This document shows positions 36,087 to 45,983 of a stretch of DNA of 64,000 nucleotides, piece by piece (position 1 is the first letter of the stretch; every line of letters starts with the position of its first letter). The notes beneath the pieces are model-generated. The model worked only from the letters and a program-made list of their open reading frames with translations, was not told the origin of the DNA and did no database searches. Source of the stretch: Sphaerimonospora thailandensis (lineage in GTDB: Bacteria; Actinomycetota; Actinomycetes; Streptosporangiales; Streptosporangiaceae); the NCBI RefSeq assembly GCF_016863115.1, contig NZ_BOOG01000017.1, positions 1 through 64,000 of the forward strand, in the 5' to 3' direction. A program made the translations under genes and the position numbers.

Positions 36087-37757
36087 CTACAGCGCCCGGA
36101 GGAAGCGGGCGGCGATGGGGACGGCGGCGCCGGCGCCGGTGCCGCCGTTCTGGATGAAGACGGCGAAGGCGAGGTCGCCGCGATATCCGATGAACCAGCC
36201 GTGGTCCTGGCCGCCCTGCCAGTCCTCGGCCGTACCGGTCTTGCCGGCGGTCCCCTCGGGCAGTCCTCTGCCGCTCGCGGTTCCCACGGTCACCACCGCG
36301 CTCATCATCGCGCGCAGCCCGTCGGCCACGTCCTGCCGGAGGGTCACGGTCTCCGGCTGGACGGCCGCCATCTCGGCGGTGTCGAGGAGCAGCCGCGGCG
36401 GATGCCACTCTCCGCTGCGTACGGCGGCCGCCACGAGCGCCATGCAGAGCGGGGTCGCCTCGACCTTGCCCTGGCCGAAGGAGTCCGCGGCGAGCGCGTC
36501 GGGATTCTCGGGATGGTCGATGCCGCCACAGGTGCCGCCCGCGCCGGTGTCGATCGGCACGCCGAACCCGAACCGCCGGGCCTGCTCGACCAGCGCGTCG
36601 GCGTTCAGCCGCTCGATCGTCAGACGCACGAACGAGGTGTTGCACGACAGCGCGTACGCCTGCCGCAGCGTCACCGTGCCGTGGTCCTCGTTCTTGTAAT
36701 TGGGGAACGAACGATATCCGGGGATCTGGTAGGCGGCCGGGCACTCCACCGGCGTGTCAGGGGTGACTCCCGCGTTCAGCAGCGCGGCGGCGGTGATCGT
36801 CTTGAACGTCGACCCCGGGGCGTACTTGCGCTCGAACGCCCCTCGCGGCGTGGGGCCGCCCAGGCGGTCGGCGACCGCGAGGATCTCCCCCGTGGACGGC
36901 CGCACCGCGACCAGGGCGGCCGGATGCCCGACCTCATCGAGCGCCCGCGCCGCCGCCGCCTGCACGGCCCACTCGATCGTCGTCCTGATCTGCTTCGGCG
37001 GCCGGGGCCTGTGCTCGATCAGAGTCCTGGCCGGCTCGCCCGGGTTCTCCAGGCGGATCGCCCAGGCCGCGTCCGTCCCCTCCGTCGGCACGGCGACGCC
37101 CCCGGACATGGCGGCCGACAGTCGGGACACGTATTCGTCGGCCCAGCTGTCCCGCGGGAAGGGGCGTCCCTCGCGGGTCACCGGTCCCTGCGTCGGCGCC
37201 GGACCCGTGGCCCGTGCGATCTGCCCGCCCTCGGCGAGATCGGGGTGCAGGACGGCGGGCGTCCAGATGACCTTCCAGCTGAGGTCCCGTACGGCGAGGC
37301 GCAGCGTGGACCGGACCCGCCAGGTGCCGTAGCCCGGCTCCGCGCGCTCCTGGCTGAAGGGGACCTCGGCGGTGTCGTCGCCGGTCGTGACGGGCGCTTC
37401 AGGCATGAGCCGTATGGACGCCGACAGCAGCGCGTCCTCGAAGTCCCGGTGCCTGGCGACGAAGTCGTCGGGCGGGTCGTCCACCATCTCTCGCATCGCC
37501 TCGAAGTCGCCCCGCGACCATGCCCTGAGGTAGCCGTCGGCGACCTCCTGGGCTGAGCCGTCGGGCTCGGTCCGCAGCTCCAGCGTCGGCGGGGACGCCG
37601 AGGTGGCGGTCGCCGGGTCTGCGGTCGGGGCCGGGGACCCCGCCGGGGACTGGGCGGCCGTGGAATTCTGCCTGCCTGACACGATGAGACCGACCACGCC
37701 GGAGACGAAAATGGTGGCCGCGACCGTGATCAGGGCGAGCAGGGCCCGGTTCCGCAT
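36087..37757 (-). CDS. Class B penicillin-binding protein
   Basis: A 556-residue transpeptidase with an N-terminal membrane anchor (5-27), an NTF2-like MecA_N-type domain (about 60-180), then the transpeptidase domain. The catalytic motifs are STFK (Ser316), SCN (371-373) and KTG (506-508). It makes peptide cross-links at the cell surface; the NTF2-like domain is typical of PbpA-related or low-affinity PBPs of actinobacteria. It starts at ATG 37757, divergent from the gene at 37791 with 33 nt between them, so the promoters must overlap. Confidence 0.92.
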   Translation of the reverse strand: MRNRALLALITVAATIFVSGVVGLIVSGRQNSTAAQSPAGSPAPTADPATATSASPPTLELRTEPDGSAQEVADGYLRAWSRGDFEAMREMVDDPPDDFVARHRDFEDALLSASIRLMPEAPVTTGDDTAEVPFSQERAEPGYGTWRVRSTLRLAVRDLSWKVIWTPAVLHPDLAEGGQIARATGPAPTQGPVTREGRPFPRDSWADEYVSRLSAAMSGGVAVPTEGTDAAWAIRLENPGEPARTLIEHRPRPPKQIRTTIEWAVQAAAARALDEVGHPAALVAVRPSTGEILAVADRLGGPTPRGAFERKYAPGSTFKTITAAALLNAGVTPDTPVECPAAYQIPGYRSFPNYKNEDHGTVTLRQAYALSCNTSFVRLTIERLNADALVEQARRFGFGVPIDTGAGGTCGGIDHPENPDALAADSFGQGKVEATPLCMALVAAAVRSGEWHPPRLLLDTAEMAAVQPETVTLRQDVADGLRAMMSAVVTVGTASGRGLPEGTAGKTGTAEDWQGGQDHGWFIGYRGDLAFAVFIQNGGTGAGAAVPIAARFLRAL

Positions 37758-37790
37758 ACGGTTCTCATATCACGTGAGAGGAGATATGGG

Positions 37791-38633
37791 GTGGCAAGGG
37801 AGAAAGAACCCCTTCCGGGCCGCTATCCGGTGACCTTCGGGGAGGTCGAGCTCCTGCGTGACCTCGATCGGCCGGATGGATGGATGCTCACCATGGACGG
37901 CGTCCCGCAGTCGTACGTGGATCTGAGCGATCCGACCTACATCGACTTTTCCTATGTCCAACTGCTGGCCTACGTGATCGACTGCCTGCCCGAGGGCCCC
38001 CTCGACGCCGTCCACGTCGGCGGGGGCGCCTGCACGATCCCCCGCTACATCTCGGCGCGCCGTCCGGGGTCGCGGCACCTCGTGGTGGAGCCGGACGCCG
38101 GGCTGGTGCAGCTCGTCCGCGACCAGCTCCGGCTCAAGTCGGTGCCCAGGCTGAAGGTGCGCATCCTGGACGGCCGCGCCGCCGCCGCCGGGCTTCCGGA
38201 CCGGTTCGCCGACCTCTTCGTGCTGGACGCCTTCTCCGGCGCGACGATGCCCGTTGAGCTCGCCACCACGCAGTACATGGCGGAGGTCGCCCGGATCCTG
38301 CGACCGGACGGCACTTTGCTGATCAACGTGGCCGACGGGAAGGGCCTGGCCTTCGCCAAGCGGGTCGTGGCCACCGTCACCGAGGCCTTCCCGCACGTCG
38401 CGCTGCTGGCCGAGCCGGGCGTCTTCCGGGGCCGGCGCTTCGGCAACCTGATCGTGGCGGCCTCGCCCGTCGAGCTGCCCGTCGGGCCGCTCACGAGGAA
38501 GGCCGCCGGCGGCGCCGTACAGGCCAGGTGCGTGTCCGGTGAGGACCTGACCCGGCTGGTCGCGGGCGCGCGCCCCATCCGTGACGGTGATGCCGTGCTC
38601 ACCCCCGTGCCGCCGCCCGACCTGTTCGATTAG
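37791..38633 (+). CDS. Spermidine synthase-like methyltransferase-fold protein
   Basis: A 280-residue Rossmann protein of the spermidine synthase-like group: VHVGGGACTIPRY (SAM/dcSAM loop), HLVVEPDAGLVQLVRDQL, and DLFVLDAFSGATMP. Spermidine synthases usually have a GGGDG motif; here it is GGGACT, so the enzyme may act on a different aminopropyl or methyl substrate. GTG 37791 follows AGAGGAG. The stop lies 6 nt from the convergent pterin dehydratase stop. Confidence 0.85.
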   Translation: MAREKEPLPGRYPVTFGEVELLRDLDRPDGWMLTMDGVPQSYVDLSDPTYIDFSYVQLLAYVIDCLPEGPLDAVHVGGGACTIPRYISARRPGSRHLVVEPDAGLVQLVRDQLRLKSVPRLKVRILDGRAAAAGLPDRFADLFVLDAFSGATMPVELATTQYMAEVARILRPDGTLLINVADGKGLAFAKRVVATVTEAFPHVALLAEPGVFRGRRFGNLIVAASPVELPVGPLTRKAAGGAVQARCVSGEDLTRLVAGARPIRDGDAVLTPVPPPDLFD

Positions 38634-38639
38634 ACCTGA

Positions 38640-38897
38640 TCAGGCCTGATGGGCGGCGACGATGGCGTCGATGCGTGCGGCGAGCGTGAAGTCGAGATCG
38701 GTGAGGCCCCCCTCGTCGTGAGTGGTCAGCGCCAGGTGCAGCGTGCGCCAGCGGATGTCGATGTCGGGATGGTGGTTCATCGCCTCGGCCTGCTCGGCGA
38801 TGTCGTTCACGATCGCGATCGCCGTACGGAAGTCGGGGGCGACCACGGTCCTGCGGATGGTGTCGCCGTCCCGCCGCCAGTCGGAAACATCGTTCAT
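38640..38897 (-). CDS. Pterin-4-alpha-carbinolamine dehydratase
   Basis: An 85-residue PCD/DCoH-type enzyme that dehydrates 4a-hydroxytetrahydropterin. The core motif EAMNHHPDIDIRWRTLHLAL and DLDFTLAARID are intact. I chose ATG 38897 (with GGGAG upstream) instead of the open frame to 38993. No phenylalanine hydroxylase gene is adjacent, so a moonlighting or folate role is also possible. Confidence 0.9.
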   Translation of the reverse strand: MNDVSDWRRDGDTIRRTVVAPDFRTAIAIVNDIAEQAEAMNHHPDIDIRWRTLHLALTTHDEGGLTDLDFTLAARIDAIVAAHQA

Positions 38898-38968
38898 GAC
38901 TCCCACGACACCATGGACCAGGAAAACCTGCCAACCCATCAATCCCCCAACAGAAAACGGAGCGGTCG

Positions 38969-40195
38969 ATGCCCCTGCAGATGATCGGCGCACCCGGCGA
39001 TCCCGATCTGATCCGCCTCCCGTGGGATCTCCCGCTGGAGCAGTGGCCCGAGCATCACCTGGTGGCCCTGCCCCGCGGCATCTCCCGGCACGTCGTGCGC
39101 TTCGCCAGGCTGGGCGGGCGCGTCTATGCGATCAAGGAGATCAGCGAACGGTACGCCAGGCGGGAGTACCGCCTGCTGTGGGACCTGGTCCGCCACGACG
39201 CGCCGTCGGTCGAACCGGTGGCGGTGGTGACCGGGCGGACCGCGGCCGACGGCTCGGAGCTGGACTCCGCGTTGATCACCAGACACCTGCAGTTCTCCCT
39301 CCCCTACCGGGCCGTGCTGTCGGGGACGGTCCGGCCCGACACGCTGACCCGCCTGCTGGACGCGCTGGCGGTCCTGCTCGTACGGCTCCACCTGACCGGC
39401 TTCTACTGGGGCGACTGCTCGCTGTCCAACACCCTGTTCCGGCGGGACGCCGGGGCCTTCGCCGCGTACCTGGTGGACGCCGAGACCGGCGAGCTCCACC
39501 CGGCCATCAGCGAGGGCCTGCGGGCGCACGACATCGAAGTGGCGCACGTCAACATCTACGGCGAGATGCTGGACCTGGAGGCGGGCGGGCTGCTCCACCC
39601 GACCGTCGACCCGCTCACGTTCGCCGATCAGCTCGTCGAGCGGTACGAACGGCTGTGGACCGAGCTGACCCAGGACGAGATCATCGACGAGGTCGACTGG
39701 CACCGGGTGGACCAGCGCATCCGCCGGCTGAACTCGCTCGGCTTCGACGTCGCCGAGATGATGGTGCGCCGCAAGGCGGGCACCTCACGTCTGATCGTGC
39801 GTCCGAAGGTGGTGGACGCGGGGCACCACCAGCGACGCCTGCTGCGGCTGACCGGGCTCGACGTGGAGGAGAACCAGGCCCGGCGGCTGCTCAACGACCT
39901 CGACGCGTTCCGGGTGTCGAACGGCCTGCGCCACGAGGACGAGGCGATCGTGGCCCACCGGTGGCTCGCCGAGGTGTTCCAGCCGGTGATGCACGCGACC
40001 CCCGCCGACCTGCGACGCAAGCTGGAGCCGGCCCAGCTCTTCCATGAGGTTCTCGACCACCGCTGGTTCATGTCCGAGGCGGCGGGCCACGACGTCGGCC
40101 TGGCCGCGGCCGTACGGTCCTACGTGGACAACGTCCTGGTGTTCAAACCCGATGAGAAGGCCGTCATCACCACCTCCGACCCCCTCTCGCCGTGA
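38969..40195 (+). CDS. DUF4032 protein, kinase-like fold
   Basis: A 408-residue protein with a DUF4032-type domain; the N-terminal 220 residues resemble LPS/APH-type kinases: RVYAIKEISERYARREYRLL, and FYWGDCSLSNTLFRRD (a G-D-x-S-x-x-N loop). The C-terminal half is alpha-helical (VDWHRVDQRIRRLNSLGFDV, LRHEDEAIVAHRWLAEVFQP). The function is unknown. ATG 38969 is divergent from the pterin dehydratase. The 3' end overlaps the convergent DUF523 gene by 29 nt. Confidence 0.82.
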   Translation: MPLQMIGAPGDPDLIRLPWDLPLEQWPEHHLVALPRGISRHVVRFARLGGRVYAIKEISERYARREYRLLWDLVRHDAPSVEPVAVVTGRTAADGSELDSALITRHLQFSLPYRAVLSGTVRPDTLTRLLDALAVLLVRLHLTGFYWGDCSLSNTLFRRDAGAFAAYLVDAETGELHPAISEGLRAHDIEVAHVNIYGEMLDLEAGGLLHPTVDPLTFADQLVERYERLWTELTQDEIIDEVDWHRVDQRIRRLNSLGFDVAEMMVRRKAGTSRLIVRPKVVDAGHHQRRLLRLTGLDVEENQARRLLNDLDAFRVSNGLRHEDEAIVAHRWLAEVFQPVMHATPADLRRKLEPAQLFHEVLDHRWFMSEAAGHDVGLAAAVRSYVDNVLVFKPDEKAVITTSDPLSP

Positions 40196-40682
40196 GGAGA
40201 TGGGCCAGGTAGGCGGCGGCGTCCGGGATGCGGTCCTCACCGAAGACCCGGATGCCGCCGCGCTCCAGGAGCGCGGTGGTCACCCCCTGGCCGGGCGTCG
40301 TCCGGCCGCCGAAGGTGCCGTCGTAGATCCGCAGGGATCCGCACGACGGGCTGCCCTCCTTGAGGATCGCCAGCCTGGCCCCGGCCGACGTCGCGGCGGC
40401 CAGGGCCCGCCGCGCGCCCAGCAGGAAGGCGTCGGTCACATCGTCACCGGCGGGTGTGCGGATGCGGGCGGCGCCCTCCAGCACCGCCGCGCCGCCGGCG
40501 CCGCCCTCGATCTCGGCGGGAGGCCGGGGAACCGGCAGCCCGCCCTGGACCTCGGGGCAGAACGGGACGAGCCGCCCCTCCTCCCGCCACCTGGCGAGCA
40601 GTTCGTCGTCGCTGGTCTTGGCCCCTCCGTCGTACCGCACCCGGCTGCCGAGCAGGCACGCGCTGACCAGAATCCGCTCCAT
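40167..40682 (-). CDS. DUF523/TudS-type Fe-S thiouracil desulfurase
   Basis: A 171-residue DUF523 protein; characterised members (TudS) use a [4Fe-4S] cluster with three cysteine ligands to remove sulfur from 2-thiouracil. The three cysteines are here: Cys9 (VSACLLG), Cys42 (FCPEVQGGLP) and Cys114 (EGSPSCGS). I chose ATG 40682 with GGGAG just upstream over ATG 40691. The upstream leader carries a 17-bp tandem duplication (40691-40724). Confidence 0.85.
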   Translation of the reverse strand: MERILVSACLLGSRVRYDGGAKTSDDELLARWREEGRLVPFCPEVQGGLPVPRPPAEIEGGAGGAAVLEGAARIRTPAGDDVTDAFLLGARRALAAATSAGARLAILKEGSPSCGSLRIYDGTFGGRTTPGQGVTTALLERGGIRVFGEDRIPDAAAYLAHLLTARGGRRW

Positions 40683-40724
40683 GTCTCCCATTCTGTACGG
40701 CTGCCGCTTCTGTACGGCTGCCGC

Positions 40725-40935
40725 CCACGTCCGGCCCTGGTGCCGGCCCGTGCGATCCCGGCCTCAGCAAAATATGAAGATAATTCAGGAAATATGAATT
40801 TCCATTCCCGGGATAACAATCCTCATCCTTCGTGAATAAAGGGTCTATCTCATCGCATTCTCGATCATCGGGTCACCTCCGGATACTCCTCTAATGTGGG
40901 CTGGGCTGAATCGGCGCATTTGCGAGGAGTTGCCG
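40725..40935. other. AT-rich intergenic region before the roadblock genes
   Basis: An AT-rich patch (about 40765-40870) contains the inverted repeat GGAAAT-ATGA-ATTTCC (40788-40803). It is the only plausible promoter region for the three-gene roadblock cassette and for the divergent DUF523 gene. A frame open from ATG 40894 could extend the first roadblock gene. Confidence 0.45.
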
Positions 40936-41466
40936 GTGATCCGGATCGAGGACTGCCTGTCGGAGGCCATGTCCATCCCGGGTGCCCTGCACGCGGTTCT
41001 CGTGAACCATGCCAGCGGCACGGCCGTGGCGATGGAGGGGGCGGCGGAGGGGGCTGCGGAAGGGACGCCGGACCCGGCACGGGCGGCGGCCGGGATGACG
41101 GAGGCGTTCCGGGCGATGCTCGACGGCATCGCGCTGGCGTCCGCGGGCGGGCGCGACCGGATCGAGGACGCCATCATCACGACCGAGACGAGCTACCACC
41201 TCATCCGGCCCCTGGAGATGGCGGTGGACGGGCCGCTGCTGCTCTGTCTGCGCCTCGACATGGAGCGGGCCAACCTCGCCCTGGCCCGGCTGCGGCTGAG
41301 AACGCTCGCCCACGAGGTGGACATCGGCCGGCCGCATGAGGCCGAGACCGCCCTGGTGCTCCCGCGGCGCGTCCCGCGGCCGCCGCCATCTGGGATCGCC
41401 GGAGCGGTCCCCGCCGACGTGGAACTGCTCCTCAGGCTGCGCGCCGCGCTGGAGGCGCTGCCGTGA
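40936..41466 (+). CDS. Roadblock/LC7-like protein, first of three
   Basis: A 176-residue protein from GTG 40936, which has GAGGAG 6 nt upstream (an ATG at 40894 would add 14 residues). Its middle shares clear similarity with the third gene of the cassette: IEDAIITTETSYHLIRPLEM against IEDILITLSGQYHLIRPITG, then ERANLALARLRLRTL against GRSNLAMARHQLRAI. An AEGAAEGTPD insert interrupts the domain, and a variable Pro/Arg C-terminal tail of about 45 residues is added. Bacterial roadblock proteins form dimers that act on small GTPases, but no GTPase gene is here. Confidence 0.75.
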   Translation: MIRIEDCLSEAMSIPGALHAVLVNHASGTAVAMEGAAEGAAEGTPDPARAAAGMTEAFRAMLDGIALASAGGRDRIEDAIITTETSYHLIRPLEMAVDGPLLLCLRLDMERANLALARLRLRTLAHEVDIGRPHEAETALVLPRRVPRPPPSGIAGAVPADVELLLRLRAALEALP

Positions 41467-41876
41467 TCGTGCGCACCTGGTTGAAGCGACCCGGAAAGGC
41501 TGTCCCGATGGATCTGCGCCGCGACGTACACGAAGAGCTCGTCCTGCTCAGGAACCGTACGCCCGAGATCACCGGCGTGCTCGCCTGCACGGTGGACGGC
41601 ATGCTCGTGACGACGGATCTGGCCGCCGAGACCGAACAGACGGCGGCACTCACCTCCGCGCTGCTCTCACTGAGCCGCCGGATGACCGAGCTCGCCGGGG
41701 TCGGCGAGTTCGAGGAGACCCTGATCTCCGGCAGCCGAGGCCACACGGCCTGCTACGCCGCGGGCCGCAAGCTCGTCCTCACCGTTCTCGCTGGGCCGGG
41801 GGCCAACCTCGGCCTGCTCCGGATCGAGGGCCGGAAGACGGCGGCCAAACTCGCCGCCATCATCGAACCCGAATAG
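41463..41876 (+). CDS. Roadblock/LC7 domain protein, second of three
   Basis: A 137-residue protein; the core is a roadblock/LC7 domain (VHEELVLLRNRTPEITGVLA, LVTTDLAAETEQTAAL, ACYAAGRKLVLTVL, NLGLLRIEGRK). The GTG at 41463 overlaps the upstream stop as GTGA, so coupling is likely; ATG 41508 would begin at DLRRDVHEEL and also fits. Such proteins bind or regulate Rag/Mgl-type GTPases. Confidence 0.82.
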   Translation: MIVRTWLKRPGKAVPMDLRRDVHEELVLLRNRTPEITGVLACTVDGMLVTTDLAAETEQTAALTSALLSLSRRMTELAGVGEFEETLISGSRGHTACYAAGRKLVLTVLAGPGANLGLLRIEGRKTAAKLAAIIEPE

Positions 41877-41888
41877 GAGAAGAAGAAC

Positions 41889-42260
41889 ATGGCGAACATC
41901 GACATCTCACTCAAGGACATGCTCGGCATCGACGGTGCGATCGGCGCCGCCGTGGTCGACTACGGCAGTGGCATGGCACTGGGCACGCTCGGCGGCGGCA
42001 AACACCTCGACCTCCAGATCGCGGCCGCGGCCAACACCGAGGTGGTGAAGGCAAAGCTGCGCGCGATGGAGGCGTTGAAACTCAACGAGGCGATCGAGGA
42101 CATCCTCATCACGCTGAGCGGCCAGTACCACCTCATCCGCCCGATCACCGGACGGAGCGGCAAGGGGCTCTTCCTCTACCTGGCCCTCGACCGCGGCCGC
42201 TCCAACCTGGCCATGGCCCGCCACCAGCTCCGCGCGATCGAGGAGCAGCTGGAGGTCTGA
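41889..42260 (+). CDS. Roadblock/LC7-like protein, third of three
   Basis: A 123-residue protein 12 nt after the second gene, with AGGAGAAGAAGA before ATG 41889. The sequence (GIDGAIGAAVVDYGSGMALG, LNEAIEDILITLSGQYHLIR) is close to the first gene of the cassette, so it is a paralog. Probably one operon and perhaps a heteromeric complex. The convergent modC gene ends 49 nt downstream. Confidence 0.82.
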   Translation: MANIDISLKDMLGIDGAIGAAVVDYGSGMALGTLGGGKHLDLQIAAAANTEVVKAKLRAMEALKLNEAIEDILITLSGQYHLIRPITGRSGKGLFLYLALDRGRSNLAMARHQLRAIEEQLEV

Positions 42261-42309
42261 CCCTGGCTCTCTCCGGGATCGGCGTCAAGCCGGGTAGGCG
42301 CGGGTCGTC

Positions 42310-43424
<1,115 letters not shown>

Positions 43425-43428
<4 letters not shown>

Positions 43429-44219
43429 GCCTTGATCCAGCGGTCGCGCAGGGTCGCGAGTACGGCCACGCAGACGGCCAGCAGGACCAGGCTCAACACG
43501 ATCGCCGCCTCGGGATCGGTCTCCAGCGCCAGATAGACGGCGAGCGGCATGGTCTGGGTGGTGCCGGGGAAGTTCCCGGCGAACGTGATCGTCGCCCCGA
43601 ACTCGCCGAGTGCCCGCGCCCAGCACAGTACGGCTCCCGCGACGATCCCCGGCCCGACCAGCGGGAGCGTGACCCGCCGGAACACCGTCCACCGGGAAGC
43701 CCCGAGCGTGGCGGCCGCCTCCTCGTAGCGCAGATCCGCGGCTCTGAGCGTGCCCTCCACGCTGATCACGAGGAACGGCATGGCCACGAACGCCTCGGCC
43801 ACGACGACTCCCGCCGTGGTGAACGGCAGCGACAGCACGTCGCCGAACCATCGCCCGATCAGGCCGCCCCGGCCGAACACCAGCAGCAGCGCGACGCCGC
43901 CGACCACGGGAGGCAGGACCAGCGGCACCGTCACCAGGGCCCGCACCAGCCCGCGGCCGGGGAACTCCGCCCGCGCGAGCAGCCAGGCCAGCGGCACGCC
44001 GAGCACGAGACACAGGGCCGTCGCCGCCGTCGCCGTCACCAGCGACAGCCGCAGCGCCTCCAGCACCCGCGGTTCGGCCAGCCGGGCGGGCAGCGCCGGC
44101 CAGGGGGCCCGGGCGAGCAGCCCGGCGAGCGGGAGGACGAGGAACAGCATCCCGGCCGCCGCGGGCACGGCCAGCCCCCACGGCAGGCCCTGCCCGAGAC
44201 GCCGATCCGATTTGATCAT
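43425..44219 (-). CDS. modB: Molybdate ABC transporter permease ModB
   Basis: A 264-residue permease with about five or six membrane segments; the EAA loop sequence EEAAATLGASRWTVFRRVTL and RALGEFGATITFAGN are typical of ModB/CysT-type permeases. It lies 4 nt after modA and overlaps modC by 4 nt in the order modA-modB-modC. Confidence 0.92.
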
Positions 44220-44223
44220 TTTG

Positions 44224-44982
44224 TCAGACGAGTGTGAAGCCGGCGTCCGACAGCACCCGGCGGCCCTGGTCGGACAGGACGATGTCGATGAATTCCTTCG
44301 CGGCCACCTGCCGGCGGGTCCCCGGCACGACCGCGATCGGATAATCGTTGATCGCCTTGTCCGCCTCGGCGAACTCGATGCCCTCGACCTCGCCGCCGGC
44401 CGATCTCACGTCCGTACGGTAGACCAGCCCGGCGTCCACCTCGCCGAGCCGTACCTTGGTCAGCGCCGCTTTGACGTCCTGCTCCTGGGTGACGGGTTCG
44501 ACCGTCACACCGGCGGCGGCCAGCGCCGTCGCGGCGGCGGCGCCGCAGGGCACCTGCGGGGCGCACAGCGCGACCTTCACCCCGGGCCTGGCCAGGTCGC
44601 TCACCCCGGCCACGTGGGCGGGGTTGCCCTTCGGCACCGCGATCTCCAGCCGGTTGCGGGCGAAGATCCGGAAGGTGGGAGCCTCCGACTGGCGCATCGT
44701 CTCCATGTTGGCCGCGGCGAACACGTCGGCCGGCGCGCCCTGCTTGATCTGGCGGGCCAGGGTCGCGCTGCCGCCGAAGCTGAACCTGATCTTCATGGCG
44801 GGGTGGCCCTGCTCGAAGAGCTTGCCGATGGCGGAGAACGACTCCGACAGGGACGCGGCGGCGAAGACCGTCAACGTGTCGTCCTTCTGACCTCCGCCGC
44901 AGCCCGTCACGCACAGCATCGACAAGATCACCAGGATCGCCGGCGCCGACAGCGACCGCCTGCCGATCCTCGGCCTCACCAT
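44224..44982 (-). CDS. modA: Molybdate-binding lipoprotein ModA
   Basis: A 252-residue periplasmic-type binding protein with a signal peptide and lipobox (LCVTGC), so it is anchored outside the membrane. TVFAAASLSESFSAIGKLFE, FSFGGSATLARQIKQGAPAD, and LGEVDAGLVYRTDV are classic ModA motifs. I chose ATG 44982; the frame continues to 45132 but lacks a signal sequence start there. Binds molybdate or tungstate and hands it to ModB. Confidence 0.92.
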   Translation of the reverse strand: MVRPRIGRRSLSAPAILVILSMLCVTGCGGGQKDDTLTVFAAASLSESFSAIGKLFEQGHPAMKIRFSFGGSATLARQIKQGAPADVFAAANMETMRQSEAPTFRIFARNRLEIAVPKGNPAHVAGVSDLARPGVKVALCAPQVPCGAAAATALAAAGVTVEPVTQEQDVKAALTKVRLGEVDAGLVYRTDVRSAGGEVEGIEFAEADKAINDYPIAVVPGTRRQVAAKEFIDIVLSDQGRRVLSDAGFTLV

Positions 44983-45128
44983 CGTCGCTCGCTCGGGTCC
45001 TGCCGCATGCAGCAAATCTAACCGCAGTACGGGCCGCCTCCGCGTGGGGCCTACGCCAGGACGGCCGGTGACCTCCCCGACTTGACCGGAGTTCAATCCC
45101 CCATTGCGTGATAAACGCCTACAACAGG

Positions 45129-45174
45129 GCACTTAGCAGGGGTCCTGCATACATGTGGGGAGGGCACTAAGTGC
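45129..45174. promoter_or_regulatory. 8-bp inverted repeat upstream of dps
   Basis: GCACTTAG and CTAAGTGC are perfect arms separated by 30 nt, ending 31 nt upstream of the dps start. It lies in the divergent modA-dps region and could be a regulator-binding site or an mRNA leader hairpin. Confidence 0.4.
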
Positions 45175-45205
45175 ATCGCCCACCCCCGAACTGAGGAGAG
45201 ACGCC

Positions 45206-45796
45206 TTGGCCGCCAAACCTTCCGCCCATACCCAGCAGCGCGGCGACAGCCAGCCGTGGCTGCACCAGCAGGGGGTCGAGATCCAGGGATTCGGGACGGT
45301 ACGCGACTTTCCGGTCGGCCTGAGCCGGGAGACGAGAGACTACTCCTGCCAGCGGCTCAACCAGATCCTCGCCGACAGCCAGATCCTCTACAGCCTCTAC
45401 AAGAAGCACCACTGGCTCATGCGCGGCCCGACCTTCTACCAGCTCCACCTGCTGCTCGACAAGCACGCGGGCGAACAACTCAAGATCATCGACGAGATCG
45501 CGGAACGGATCCAGACCCTCGGCGGCGTGGCCGTCGGCGATCCGCGGCAGGTGGCGGAGATGACCGTGATCCCCCGGCCGCCGGACGGCGTGGAGGAGGT
45601 GCCCGCCATGATCTCCCGGCTCCTCGAGGCCCACGAGACGATCCTGGTCGCCGCGCACGACGCCGCCGCCAGAACCGCGGAGAAGGGCGATGACGGGACC
45701 AACGACCTGCTCGTCTCCGACGTCATCCGCACCGGGGAGCTCCAGGCGTGGTTCCTCGCCGAGCACCTCGTCGAGACCCCGCTCGTGCACGCCTGA
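45206..45796 (+). CDS. dps: Dps-family ferritin-like DNA protection protein
   Basis: A 196-residue Dps-type ferritin fold protein that oxidises and stores iron with peroxide and may coat DNA. Ferroxidase residues are in HHWLMRGPTFYQLHLLLDKH and GEQLKIIDEIAERIQTLGG. TTG 45206 has GAGGAGA 5 nt upstream and is preferred over GTG-like starts from 45155. The about 35-residue N-terminal extension (Lys, Gln-rich) may bind DNA. Confidence 0.9.
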   Translation: MAAKPSAHTQQRGDSQPWLHQQGVEIQGFGTVRDFPVGLSRETRDYSCQRLNQILADSQILYSLYKKHHWLMRGPTFYQLHLLLDKHAGEQLKIIDEIAERIQTLGGVAVGDPRQVAEMTVIPRPPDGVEEVPAMISRLLEAHETILVAAHDAAARTAEKGDDGTNDLLVSDVIRTGELQAWFLAEHLVETPLVHA

Positions 45797-45983
45797 GCGG
45801 CACGGAGCGGATCAGCACAGCTGACATCATGGGGCCGGTCTTCACGGGCCGTAGCGCATCCTCGATGACCGGATCGCCGTTCGCGCCTGCCACAACGATG
45901 CCGAGGCAGACGCCGGCAGTGGGATCGGCCTCCCCCCATCACCGCTCATGCTCAAGGACTGCCAAGCCGTCGCATCCCGACCG
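45797..45983. other. Intergenic region without a supported gene
   Basis: The 187 nt between dps and the toxin gene (convergent) hold no ORF I can support; short frames on both strands lack ribosome-binding sites. Confidence 0.5.

Noticed and set aside
45436-45942. Minus-strand frame beyond the dps gene
   Set aside because: Mostly antisense to dps; the non-overlapping part lacks a ribosome-binding site and family resemblance.
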